From assembly GCA_016784735.1 (NCBI GenBank), contig JADHUC010000028.1, forward strand, positions 1 through 52,064: a stretch of 52,064 bases of DNA. Reading direction: 5' to 3'. A program made the position numbers and the translations under genes. This stretch comes from Pirellulaceae bacterium. Its GTDB lineage: Bacteria > Planctomycetota > Planctomycetia > Pirellulales > Pirellulaceae. Shown here piece after piece: positions 43,793-52,064 of the stretch (within the stretch, counting starts at the first letter, position 1; the number at the start of each line of letters is the position of its first letter). The notes below the pieces were generated by a model. It did no database searches. It was not told the DNA's origin and worked only from the letters and a program-made list of their open reading frames with translations.

Positions 43793-46474
43793 ATGCGAGA
43801 ACTGATACGACAGAGTATCGTCGATTCTCTGGCCGTCTTTGCCATGCCGGCGTTTTGCCTCTTGGGTCATACGGCCGAGGAGCCGGCGCGGGCGAAGCCG
43901 GTGCTGGAACTTCTGTTCGACGGAGATTTGGCAGATACGTCGGTATCCAAGCGTGCCTGCACTTCCCAGGACGAGGTCACGTTTATCGACGGGAGGCAGG
44001 GTAAGTGCGCATCGTTCGACGGCCGAAGCTGGATCGACACCGGATTCCCGCAGAAGGAGCTGGGCGGCGAGTTCACCGTCGAATGTTGGGTGAACCCCGG
44101 AAAACAGCAGAGTCAGCATGCGGACATCTTCGGGAACCACGTCAGCGAAGGCTTGGGCTTTGTCCTTCAGCAAGACGGAGCGAATACGAACCGATTCCAG
44201 GCCGCGTACGGCGCCGGCGATGGCAAGTGGGTGTTGACCGATGCCGTGCCCTTGGCGGCCGACCGCTGGCAACATGTGGCCCTGGTCAAAACGCGGGGGG
44301 ACCTGCAGTTCTACTTGAACGGCGTTCTGATCGCTTCCGAGCAGGATCCCGCACCGGCCCGTCCGTCACCAATGCCGGTGGCCGTGGGGCTTGGTTATAG
44401 TGCTCAGGAGCGCTGCTTCCGGGGGCTGATCGACGACTTCCGGATCTGGAACGAGGCCCTGGCCGATTTCAGTCATGCCGGGATCGACCCGGCTGTTGCG
44501 CGGGAGACGCGCGCCCAGATTCTCGATGCCACGCTACGTCCAGCCGCCGGTGTGCTGACCGAATCTTGGACGCTCGCCACCGACGACACGCGGCTGACGC
44601 TCGGCGTTACTGCCGCAGGCGAGATGGTTATTGGCGAACTGTCCTGCCCGGCTGCAGGCTGGAATTGGATCACCCGCCCGGTGGCATTCGCTCTCTTGCC
44701 CAGGGCCGACGTCGCGGGCGAAAGCCATACGCTCCAGTGGCGATACGTCGATGCGGCAGTGGACGACAGCGACGGGCGGAAGCTGAAGTTGCGCTTCGCG
44801 TGCGATGAACCGGCATTGGAGATCGCGTCCCAGTGGCACGCTCGTCCGGGCCCTGGCCCCGTGCATCACACCGTGCAAATCAGGAATCGATCGACCGAAT
44901 CGGTGACGATCGGGGAACAGCCCACTTTTGACCTGGACCTGACGGGCGCAGCCGCCATGTGGTGTTTTCACAGCGACGGTCGCACCCCGGATCCTGTGGG
45001 CGTGTACCGCCATCCGCTTACGGCCGACCAGGCGGGCCGACGTTACTCGGTGCGAACCACTCCAAGCGGCGAGTTTATCCCGTACGTAGTCCTGGAATCG
45101 AATAAGCGGCATGGAGTCTACATGGGACTGGAGTGGAGCTATTGCCGAATCGAGGCGGCGACGCTCTCCGGCGATGCTACACCAGCCGTGCGATTGCGAG
45201 GCGGCGGCAACATCGCGGACCTCCGCGCGGAGCTTGCCCCCGGCGAAGCACTGGAGGCTCGTCCGGGTTTCCTCGGCGCCTATTGTGGCGACCTGGACGA
45301 CGCGGGCAACCGTCTGCGGCGATGGCTGATGCGGTACCGCGTGCCCGACATGCTGCGGCAGGACGTGGGTTACCCGAAGGTCCAGTGGAACGCCTTTGGG
45401 GCAACGGGCAAGACGCCAGGCAGTTGGGATCCGGTCGAGAAGAAGTTCTATCCGCTGATCGACGACATTGCGCCGCTGGGCTTCGAAGAAGTGATGATCG
45501 ACGTGGGATGGTGGCAGGGCGACGAGCCCGACTCGGATCAAACCGATTGGCCGTCCGGGATGAAGAAGGCCGCCGACTATGCTCACGAAAAGGGTATGCG
45601 GTTCGGGCTCTACTGGACGGACGACCTGGACATGGCCAGCCTCGCCGGACGCCGACAACGGGCGGATCGCATTCGCCGGCTGTTTCGGGAGTACGACGCC
45701 GACATGTGGCGATCCGACTGCACTCGCGGAGCGGTGATCGGTGCGTCCTACGCCGCGACTCGCGGTTTCTACGAAATGGTCGACGCGCTGGCCAACGAAA
45801 TTCCCGGGTTCCAGTGGGAGAACTGCTGTGGCGGCGGACGCATCAAGGACTACGGGGCGATGCGGCGCGCTGTGAAGATCTTCAATTCCGACACGTACAC
45901 GCCGCTTCACGTTCGGCAGGCCTTTCACGACAGCTCCTATGCCTTCCATCCGATCCAACTCGAAGGTCATTTGGGCAGCTCCGACGGTCGTTATCGTCCC
46001 CGCGGAGTCGCGGGCATTCGATACGCATTCCGCTCGATGTCGATGGGCGCCCCAGAGTGGTTTCTGGACGCGCCCAACGGCGGCAACGGCGTTGAGCCGT
46101 GGACCCAGCAAGAAAAGGACGCCCTGAAAGCCTGCGTCGACACATACAAGACCAAGATCCGGCCCCTGGTGCGCGAAGCCGACCTCTATCACGTCTTCCC
46201 CCGACCCGACGGCCGAAACCGGGACGGCATCGAGTATTACGACCCGGCCACTGGAAAAGGCGTAGTCTACTTATTCCAACCGTCCAACGAGACCACACCG
46301 GAGACGATTCGGCTCAAAGGGCTGGATCCCAAGCAGATGTACCGCATTAGCTTCGAGGATGGCACGCATCCGTCGTCCATCAACTCAGCCGCGGAGCTGA
46401 TGGACAAGGGACTCCCGGTGAAGCTGAAAGGCGAAGAAGTCTCGGAACTGATCTTCTTCGAGGTTGCGCAGTAA
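43793..46474 (+). CDS. Exported GH36-type alpha-galactosidase-like enzyme with N-terminal LamG domain
   Basis: An 893-residue protein with a very strong GGAGGAGGG site. A signal-like N-terminus is followed by a LamG sandwich (about 37-225: GGEFTVECWVNPG, RWQHVALVKTRGDLQFYLNG, GLIDDFRIWNEAL). A supersandwich domain spans about 250-490. The clan GH-D barrel begins KVQWNAFGATG and EVMIDVGWWQGDEPD. MWRSDCT gives the nucleophile Asp642, and WENCCGGGRIKDYGAM (675-690) the acid/base Asp686, matching GH36. A C-terminal beta domain ends the protein. It should cleave alpha-galactosides or a related alpha-linkage outside the cytoplasm. Confidence 0.85.
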   Translation: MRELIRQSIVDSLAVFAMPAFCLLGHTAEEPARAKPVLELLFDGDLADTSVSKRACTSQDEVTFIDGRQGKCASFDGRSWIDTGFPQKELGGEFTVECWVNPGKQQSQHADIFGNHVSEGLGFVLQQDGANTNRFQAAYGAGDGKWVLTDAVPLAADRWQHVALVKTRGDLQFYLNGVLIASEQDPAPARPSPMPVAVGLGYSAQERCFRGLIDDFRIWNEALADFSHAGIDPAVARETRAQILDATLRPAAGVLTESWTLATDDTRLTLGVTAAGEMVIGELSCPAAGWNWITRPVAFALLPRADVAGESHTLQWRYVDAAVDDSDGRKLKLRFACDEPALEIASQWHARPGPGPVHHTVQIRNRSTESVTIGEQPTFDLDLTGAAAMWCFHSDGRTPDPVGVYRHPLTADQAGRRYSVRTTPSGEFIPYVVLESNKRHGVYMGLEWSYCRIEAATLSGDATPAVRLRGGGNIADLRAELAPGEALEARPGFLGAYCGDLDDAGNRLRRWLMRYRVPDMLRQDVGYPKVQWNAFGATGKTPGSWDPVEKKFYPLIDDIAPLGFEEVMIDVGWWQGDEPDSDQTDWPSGMKKAADYAHEKGMRFGLYWTDDLDMASLAGRRQRADRIRRLFREYDADMWRSDCTRGAVIGASYAATRGFYEMVDALANEIPGFQWENCCGGGRIKDYGAMRRAVKIFNSDTYTPLHVRQAFHDSSYAFHPIQLEGHLGSSDGRYRPRGVAGIRYAFRSMSMGAPEWFLDAPNGGNGVEPWTQQEKDALKACVDTYKTKIRPLVREADLYHVFPRPDGRNRDGIEYYDPATGKGVVYLFQPSNETTPETIRLKGLDPKQMYRISFEDGTHPSSINSAAELMDKGLPVKLKGEEVSELIFFEVAQ

Positions 46475-46621
46475 AGGCTGTGTCACACTGCCCGGCTGTT
46501 TCTCTACCTGCCGTTTCACCCATGAGCCACGTGAGAGCTAGGGTCCGACGTGGTATACTGTTTGCTGTGAGTTGCCTTGGTCGTTACTAACTACTAACAG
46601 AGTACTGAAGGAGAACCCGCT

Positions 46622-47815
46622 ATGCATCACTCCACTTCGCGACGTTCGTTCCTGCAGGCTGTCGGTGTAGGCGCTGCCGCTTTGGGCCTAAATGGGTCGG
46701 CGCGATCTGCGGACCAGCCGATCCAGGGCTTCGAGGAGACGTCCACTGATCCGAGCGCGTCACAAGGCTGGAAGCCCGTTTCCGACCGGAAGATCCGCGT
46801 GGGAATCGTGGGATATGGGGTTTGCCGTTTCGGGGCGGCGTTCGGCTTTCAGGACCATCCGAATGTCGAGGTGGCGGCCGTGAGCGATCTGTTCCCCGAT
46901 CGGTGCGCCGCATTGGCCAAGGTGTGCCGTTGCGAAAAGACGTATCCCTCGCTCGAAGAACTGGTCAAGGATGATTCGATCGAGGCCGTGTTCGCGGCCA
47001 CCGACGCGCCGAGCCACGCCCGTCACTGCGTCGAGATTCTGAAGCACGGCAAGCACGCGGCCTCGGCCGTGCCGGCAACTTTCGGCTCGATCGAGGAGGG
47101 CGACAAGCTGTTCGAGGCCGTCAAGACAACCGGCCTGAAATACATGATGTTCGAAACGTCCTATTTCCATGCAGACTGCTACGCTATGCGGCAGATCTAC
47201 AGCGCGGGCGGCTTTGGGAAGCTCGTGTACTCCGAGGGGGAATACTACCATTACGTGAAAGATCCGATTGCTTCGTACAAGGACTGGCGTGTGGGCAGTC
47301 CTCCGCAATGGTATCCGACGCACTCGAACGCCTACTACATGGGCGTGACTGGTGGCAGTTTCACCGAAGTGTGCTGTATGGGTATGCCAAGCCTGACCCC
47401 GTGGCTGCAGGCAGAGAACAACCGCTACAAGAATCCCTTTGGCACCGAAATCGCCACGTTTCGCACCAGCGAAGGCGGCATGTCACGGATGGCTGTCAGT
47501 TGGGATACGCCCGGCTACAGCGGCGAGATGGGCCGGGTCCGCGGCCAGAAGGGCTCGTATTACGGTCAGTATCAAGGGCTTGAGAAGAAACTCCCGGCCA
47601 CCAACCGACCAGCGCTTCCTCCCGGTGTCAACGCCGGCGGCCACGGTGGCTCCCACGGCCATCTCATGAACGAGTTCGTCACGGCGATCCTCGAAGACCG
47701 CAAGCCGTTGGTAGACATTGCCCAGGCGCTGAACATGACGGTCTCTGGCATCGTGGCCCACGAATCGGCCCTGAAGGATGGCGAGCTGATGAAGATACCG
47801 CAGTACAAGGTGTAA
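46622..47815 (+). CDS. Tat-exported Gfo/Idh/MocA-family oxidoreductase
   Basis: A 397-residue protein. The N-terminus TSRRSFLQAVGVGAAALGLN is a twin-arginine signal. The Rossmann fold is KIRVGIVGYGVCRFGAAF (about 58-75), then VEVAAVSDLFPDRCAA. HAASAVPATFGSIEEG occupies the place of the usual EKP motif, so the catalytic Lys is not obvious. The C-terminal substrate domain has FTEVCCMGMPSLTPWL and GGSHGHLMNEFVTAILEDR. Family members oxidise or reduce sugars with bound NAD(P); planctomycetes have many exported ones, including glycosidases using an NAD redox mechanism. It follows the GH36 gene by 147 bp. Confidence 0.8.
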   Translation: MHHSTSRRSFLQAVGVGAAALGLNGSARSADQPIQGFEETSTDPSASQGWKPVSDRKIRVGIVGYGVCRFGAAFGFQDHPNVEVAAVSDLFPDRCAALAKVCRCEKTYPSLEELVKDDSIEAVFAATDAPSHARHCVEILKHGKHAASAVPATFGSIEEGDKLFEAVKTTGLKYMMFETSYFHADCYAMRQIYSAGGFGKLVYSEGEYYHYVKDPIASYKDWRVGSPPQWYPTHSNAYYMGVTGGSFTEVCCMGMPSLTPWLQAENNRYKNPFGTEIATFRTSEGGMSRMAVSWDTPGYSGEMGRVRGQKGSYYGQYQGLEKKLPATNRPALPPGVNAGGHGGSHGHLMNEFVTAILEDRKPLVDIAQALNMTVSGIVAHESALKDGELMKIPQYKV

Positions 47816-47852
47816 TCGAGGCAAGGCTGTCTGTCGGATCGCACGATTCACT

Positions 47853-49019
47853 CTACATCAGTGTTTCCACCAAGCGGGCCCAGTAGCTTGCGCCGATGGG
47901 CAGAATTTCGTCGTTGAAATCGTAGCGGGAGTTGTGCACGCCAGCGGCATCGGTCCCGTTGCCGATCCAAATATAACTGCCCGGGCGCTCCCGGAGCATA
48001 AAGGCAAAATCTTCGGAACCCATGTGGGGAGCGGGGTCGCGGACGACTTTGTCCGGGCCGACCACCTGGCCGGCGACCTCTGCCGCCCACCGGCTTTCTT
48101 GCTCGGTGTTGACTGTGGCCGGGTATCGCCGCTCGTAGCGAAATTCCGATTCCGCTCCCAGCGCGTCGCACACGCCTGCGACGATTTGCCCCATCTTCGC
48201 TTCGACCATGTCCTGTACCGATTCGCGAAAAGTACGAGTCGTGCCCCGCAGCGTGGCCTCCGACGGGATGACGTTCCAGGTATCGCCGGCATGGATTTGC
48301 GACACCGTGACAACGATCCGGTCCATCGGGTCCGTGTTTCGGCTGGCAATCGTCTGCAGTGCCGTGACGACGTGAGCGGCGACGACGATCGGATCGATGC
48401 CCTGGTGCGGCATGGCGCCGTGGGCTCCCGTGCCTCGGATCACGATCTCGAAGACGTCGTAGGCCGCCATTATCGGCCCGCTCGTGACGGCAAACTCGCC
48501 GGCGGGCATGCCGGGCCAGTTGTGCATTCCGAAGACCGCATCGACCGGAAATTCGTCGAACAGACCTTCTTCGACCATCACACGGCCGCCCCCTTCGTTC
48601 TCCTCGGCAGGTTGGAAGATGAAATGGACCGTGCCGGCGAAATTCCGCCTCTCGGCCAGATACTTCGCGGCACCAAGCAGCATGGCGGTGTGGCCGTCGT
48701 GTCCGCAGGCGTGCATCTTGCCGGGATGCTGCGACTTGTAGGCGAGGTCGTTTTCCTCCTGCACGTCCAGGGCGTCGATATCGGCCCGCAAGCCGACGGC
48801 CGAGAGTTCTCCGCTCGCCGGCTTTGAGCCTTCGAGCGTGCCGACCACCCCCGTCTTTGCCAGACCGCGGTGGACTCGGAGCCCGAATTCCTGCAACCTC
48901 GCTGCGATGAAATCCGAGGCGTAGGTTTCCTCGAACGCCGTCTGCGGGTTCGCGTGCAAGTCACGCCGCCAACCGGTCAGTAGATCATGAAACTCGACCA
49001 TTCGCGAGATAATCGGCAT
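47853..49019 (-). CDS. M20D-family amidohydrolase (hippurate/N-acyl-amino-acid hydrolase-like)
   Basis: A 388-residue protein of usual length without export signal. WRRDLHANPQTAFEE, HACGHDGHT (Cys105, His107), PAEENEGGG (Glu139-Glu140), MHNWPG and HMGSEDF carry the full di-metal ligand set of the M20D group. Family enzymes remove acyl groups from amino acids, indole-acetyl conjugates or amino sugars. With the nearby porter and dehydrogenase it may deacylate an imported product. The start has GGAG 7 nt upstream; M7 is an alternative. Confidence 0.85.
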   Translation of the reverse strand: MPIISRMVEFHDLLTGWRRDLHANPQTAFEETYASDFIAARLQEFGLRVHRGLAKTGVVGTLEGSKPASGELSAVGLRADIDALDVQEENDLAYKSQHPGKMHACGHDGHTAMLLGAAKYLAERRNFAGTVHFIFQPAEENEGGGRVMVEEGLFDEFPVDAVFGMHNWPGMPAGEFAVTSGPIMAAYDVFEIVIRGTGAHGAMPHQGIDPIVVAAHVVTALQTIASRNTDPMDRIVVTVSQIHAGDTWNVIPSEATLRGTTRTFRESVQDMVEAKMGQIVAGVCDALGAESEFRYERRYPATVNTEQESRWAAEVAGQVVGPDKVVRDPAPHMGSEDFAFMLRERPGSYIWIGNGTDAAGVHNSRYDFNDEILPIGASYWARLVETLM

Positions 49020-49154
49020 CGGTTGCTACTCCAGCATCGGACGGTTCGTGCAAATTGTACCGCGATGCGAGAATGAAACCAACTCTTCGACGAGGCAGAG
49101 GGGGTGAGACCGTTCGCAAAAGTGAACAAGGTGAGGTTGAAAACGGTTCCAGCT

Positions 49155-50585
49155 CTATACGCCGGGTCTCTTCCAGGACTCAGCGATTTCCTCAAGTGTA
49201 CGCCCCTTGGTTTCGGGCATCATTCGCCATCCGAACAGAAACGAGAGAATGCAGATGCCCGTAAACAGCCAGAATACCCCGCCCACGGATCCGACCAGTT
49301 TCTCGGAGGCGGTTCTGATCGTAGGGAAAAGGTAACCCCCGCTGAAAATCGTGCCCCAGAGGAACGTCGTTGTGATCGACACGGCTTTGGCACGCAACCG
49401 CGTGGGGAACAACTCCGACATCATCAGCCAGGGAATCCCACCAAGGGCGATGCCGTGGGGAACCGTACACAGCACGATCACAATCAGCACGATGATTCCC
49501 GCAAGCTGGAAGTGAAAGACCAGGCCAGTGGCAAAAGTGATCGCCGCCATCAACAGCGAAGCGAACAGCCACAGAGGCCGTCTGCCGACGCGATCCATCA
49601 ACAACAGAGACACAAGTGTCATTAGCCCCATGAACCCGTACGTCACGGCAAACTGAAGGATCGCTTGAGCGCGGTCCTCCAGGCCGGACATCTCGAACAG
49701 CATTGGGATATACCCGCCGATCACGCTCCAACCGGTCCAATTGTTGAACAGAGCCAACAGGATGCCGATCAGCAGGGCGTATCGCATCCCTGGCACAAAC
49801 AGCTCGGCCCAGCCGCCAGTCTCTTGATCGAGCGACGCTCGGATCTCTTTGATTTCCTGCCTGGCGTATTCGGGACCGTCTATCTTGGTCAGAACGGCGA
49901 GTGCATCCTCGTCGCGACCTTTCTGCGCCAGCCAACGCGGACTTCGCGGCAGGGCGAATACGAAGATGACAAACAACAGCACACACGCCGTTTCGGATGC
50001 GAACATCCATCGCCACGGCTGCTGCCAGGCGATCTCGGCCACTCCGCCGGACTGCGGCAGCGTGATCACGACCAGGTAACCGATCGCCGGTGCCACAATA
50101 TGTCCCACCACGATGGCCAGTTGATACATCAAACCCAGGCGGCCTCGTTTCGCGGGTGGAGCCACTTCGGCGATGAACATGGGAGAGGCGATCGAGCACA
50201 GTCCCACCCCCAACCCGCCGATGACGCGAAACACGTTGAAAACGACCATGGTCGATTGGTCCGACGTACCCGGCAACATGTCTGGTACCGCCGTCACGAC
50301 GGCGCTCACTGCGAGCAGGAACGCCGCCACAAGCATCGTCGTTTTCCGACCGATGGCGTCGCACAGCCACGCGCCCAAGAACGGGCCGAAGATGCAGCCC
50401 AAAACGGCGCTGGCCGTGGCGAAGCCGAGTTGAGCGTCGTTCAAGTGGAATTGGTCTCGAAGATAGACGTTCGCGGCCCCAATCATGCCCAGATCAAAGC
50501 CGAACAAGAACCCGCCGATCGCCGCGACGAATGAGACGCGAAAGACGTACATGGAACTTCGCCCGGACTTCTCGCCATCGCTCAT
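49155..50585 (-). CDS. Sugar porter-type MFS transporter
   Basis: A 476-residue protein with twelve membrane segments. Sugar-porter signatures are present: GFLFGFDLGMIGAANVYLRD near the N-terminus, CDAIGRKTTML after helix 2, MDRVGRRPLWL after helix 8, and PETKGRTLEEI at the C-terminus. It should import a monosaccharide or polyol with protons across the inner membrane. The SDR gene lies 15 bp upstream in the same direction, so cupin, SDR and porter probably form an operon, with the M20 gene further downstream. Confidence 0.88.
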   Translation of the reverse strand: MSDGEKSGRSSMYVFRVSFVAAIGGFLFGFDLGMIGAANVYLRDQFHLNDAQLGFATASAVLGCIFGPFLGAWLCDAIGRKTTMLVAAFLLAVSAVVTAVPDMLPGTSDQSTMVVFNVFRVIGGLGVGLCSIASPMFIAEVAPPAKRGRLGLMYQLAIVVGHIVAPAIGYLVVITLPQSGGVAEIAWQQPWRWMFASETACVLLFVIFVFALPRSPRWLAQKGRDEDALAVLTKIDGPEYARQEIKEIRASLDQETGGWAELFVPGMRYALLIGILLALFNNWTGWSVIGGYIPMLFEMSGLEDRAQAILQFAVTYGFMGLMTLVSLLLMDRVGRRPLWLFASLLMAAITFATGLVFHFQLAGIIVLIVIVLCTVPHGIALGGIPWLMMSELFPTRLRAKAVSITTTFLWGTIFSGGYLFPTIRTASEKLVGSVGGVFWLFTGICILSFLFGWRMMPETKGRTLEEIAESWKRPGV

Positions 50586-50600
50586 TGTGGAATCCCTACG

Positions 50601-51443
50601 TCATACCCCAGGGACGTAGCCTTTTCCAAAACGGTTCTCGGACTGCTCGCGGAAGTTCGGAAACAGCGACATCAACGACGTGGTTCCGCCATCGGCCACG
50701 ATCGTCTGCCCAACAATGAATTCGGCGTCGTCGGAACAGAGAAAGGCCGCCAGCCTGGCGATGTCCAGCGGTGTGCCGGCGCGACCGACGGGGACCGAAT
50801 TCGTTGCAGATTCGCGGGCCGCCTCCTCGTTGAATCCGGGAATCGCCTTGTAATAGTTTTCAACGGTGACCCAGCCGGGCGCAATCGCGTTGACGCGGAT
50901 CCCCTGGTGGGCCAGTTCCACGGCGAGAGCTCGCGTGTGTGCAATGATGGCACCCTTCGTGCCGGCGTAGACCGAGTGTTCGGGGGCACCTTGCAGGCCG
51001 TGGACCGAAGTGAGGTTGCACACGGCCCCTCCGCCGCGAGCGAGCATATTGCTGGCGACCTCTTGCGTCAGGAAGAACTGAGCGCGGATGTTGACGTTGT
51101 ACAGCACGTCGTATTGCTCGCGATCGACCTGCAAAAATGGCCTGTTGAGCGTGATGCCCGCATTGTTCACCAAGCAGTCGACGCCGCCCAGAAAACCAAC
51201 GGCCTTTCGAGCCAGATCGACGACTTCATCCAGGTCGTCGAAATCCGCCTTGAAAGCCGCGGCCCGGCGTCCCATGGAGTGGATTTCTTCGGCGGCGGAC
51301 TCCGCGCCGGTCGCGCTGTGCGCGTAGTGAAGCACCATGTCGGCACCCTGCCGGGCAAACTCCAGTGCGATCTCGCGCCCGATACCCGTACCGGCTCCGG
51401 TCACCAGGGCCAACTTTCCCGCCAGTTTCGCGTTTGTGTTCAT
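50601..51443 (-). CDS. Short-chain dehydrogenase/reductase (classical SDR)
   Basis: A 280-residue protein. TGAGTGIG (15-22) binds the cofactor; NNAG (93-96), Ser146, Tyr159 and Lys163 (YAGTK) form the catalytic set. PGWVTVENYYKA and VADGGTTS follow in the usual places. It resembles glucose/galactose 1-dehydrogenases and 3-oxoacyl reductases and probably oxidises or reduces a sugar or hydroxy acid in the cytoplasm. It lies 9 bp after the cupin gene, which strongly suggests co-translation. Confidence 0.88.
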   Translation of the reverse strand: MNTNAKLAGKLALVTGAGTGIGREIALEFARQGADMVLHYAHSATGAESAAEEIHSMGRRAAAFKADFDDLDEVVDLARKAVGFLGGVDCLVNNAGITLNRPFLQVDREQYDVLYNVNIRAQFFLTQEVASNMLARGGGAVCNLTSVHGLQGAPEHSVYAGTKGAIIAHTRALAVELAHQGIRVNAIAPGWVTVENYYKAIPGFNEEAARESATNSVPVGRAGTPLDIARLAAFLCSDDAEFIVGQTIVADGGTTSLMSLFPNFREQSENRFGKGYVPGV

Positions 51444-51452
51444 CGCAATGCC

Positions 51453-51875
51453 TCACGGATTCGGTGGCGACGTAGCAATCAGAACCACTAACGTTTCGCT
51501 CCCCGTGTTTTCGATGCCGTGCTCGCACCAGGGCGGAAGATAGACAAAATCGCCCTTCTTCACCTCGCGCTGAAAGTTGGAGAATGTCATCCGCCCGGCA
51601 CCCTCAAGGATGACGTACGTCTCTTCCGTTTCGTGCGAGCCGGGCTCGAGGACAACATGGGGTGGCACATAGAACATCACCAGTCCCATGTTCTTTGCCG
51701 GGGCTTTGGGATTGACTGGATGAACCACCCGCACCCCCACGCCGTGACATCCGGGATACACAACCGGAATCCCGTCCTGAACCGACACGATTTCCGGATC
51801 CACCGGATCGTCCGGTTTGGGGATCGTTGGCGGCTGATCGCCTTGATAGCTCGTGAACTCAGTCATTCTGGCCAT
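51453..51875 (-). CDS. Small cupin-domain protein
   Basis: A 140-residue protein with GGAGG upstream of the ATG. A single cupin barrel spans about 55-135: EPGSHETEETYVILEGAGRM gives His and Glu of motif 1, and GDFVYLPPWCEHGIENTG gives the His of motif 2. It could be a metal-dependent isomerase, dioxygenase or ligand-binding protein for a sugar or its keto acid. It is first in a tight run with SDR and porter. Confidence 0.8.
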   Translation of the reverse strand: MARMTEFTSYQGDQPPTIPKPDDPVDPEIVSVQDGIPVVYPGCHGVGVRVVHPVNPKAPAKNMGLVMFYVPPHVVLEPGSHETEETYVILEGAGRMTFSNFQREVKKGDFVYLPPWCEHGIENTGSETLVVLIATSPPNP

Positions 51876-51929
51876 AGCTTCTCCCTCCGAGCCACTAAAG
51901 CACTCTAACGAAACTCCAATACTAGGTAG

Positions 51930-51946
51930 GTCAGGCTGTGCCTGAC
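51930..51946. repeat. Short hairpin repeat GTCAGGC-TGT-GCCTGAC
   Basis: A perfect 7-bp stem with a 3-nt loop. The adjoining TTAAATGTGCGCA resembles the sequence at 38427-38440, so the end of the window may carry part of the same repeat class. The rest of 51876-52064 shows no gene. Confidence 0.5.
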
Positions 51947-52064
51947 GTGTTAAATGTGCGCAGCGTGCTTTATCCCGTTTTTACAGCGCCTATCGCGATT
52001 TTCCGTTGGGCTTGAAGAGTGACACCCAGGTGTTTTTTGCACCAAGCGGTGACATCTGCTGTGG

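Noticed and set aside
51970..52064. Short minus-strand open frame at the window edge
   Set aside because: Only about 24 codons are visible and they overlap repeat-like sequence; no family can be supported.

Overview
The window looks like chromosomal DNA of a Planctomycetota bacterium, probably Pirellulales-like. The reasons are the high GC content, several exported enzymes with twin-arginine (SRRxFL-type) signals, a type I sulfatase, Gfo/Idh/MocA and sugar-isomerase family proteins, an NPYASP-rich small membrane protein, LamG and PKD modules, and many short inverted-repeat elements between genes. No rRNA, tRNA, CRISPR array, integrase or complete transposase was seen. The taxonomic call is inferred from gene content, not from a marker gene.

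Layout. 1-423: a 135-bp inverted-repeat element and a possible gene tail. 424-5414 (+): a GH20/GH84-type hydrolase with a C-terminal LamG module, an HSL-type esterase and a Tat-exported five-Asp-box sialidase-like protein. 5508-6821 (-): an exported carbohydrate-binding plus PKD protein. 6974-8380 (+): an MFS permease with a TTG start behind a perfect Shine-Dalgarno sequence. 8395-9100 (-): a frameshifted secreted-protein pseudogene. 9383-29307 (-): ten co-directional genes, almost all with export signals: beta-helix protein, polysaccharide-lyase-like protein, NHL propeller, a large unknown protein, a catalytically atypical aldo/keto reductase-like protein, an SGNH hydrolase with an EF-hand, two tandem paralogous TIM-barrel hydrolases, a sulfatase and a 956-residue TIM-barrel protein. 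29530-33987 (+): a GH84-like protein, a Tat-exported creatininase-family protein and an FAD oxidoreductase. 33998-35681: two related hairpin elements bracket a membrane protein and a methyltransferase. 35732-39429 (+): a clan GH-A hydrolase with an apparently inserted CBM and a sugar isomerase-like protein. 39628-42520 (-): a ceramidase-like protein coupled to a TIM-barrel protein. 42776-43552: a small hypothetical gene, a HicAB toxin-antitoxin pair and the tail of a dead restriction-modification gene. 43793-47815 (+): LamG-GH36 alpha-galactosidase-like enzyme and a Gfo/Idh/MocA oxidoreductase. 47853-51875 (-): M20 amidohydrolase, sugar-porter MFS, SDR dehydrogenase and cupin.

How it may work together (inference). 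Exported lyases, hydrolases, an esterase, a sulfatase and a sialidase-like protein would strip a complex, sulfated, acylated and perhaps amino-sugar- or uronate-containing glycan outside the cytoplasm. MFS permeases would import small products. Cytoplasmic or Tat-exported oxidoreductases, an isomerase, SDR and cupin would finish their conversion. No SusC/SusD, TonB receptor or dedicated regulator is visible, so this would be a planctomycete-style locus rather than a Bacteroidetes PUL. The least explained proteins are those at 11569-13965, 17001-18782, 26440-29307 and 41210-42520.
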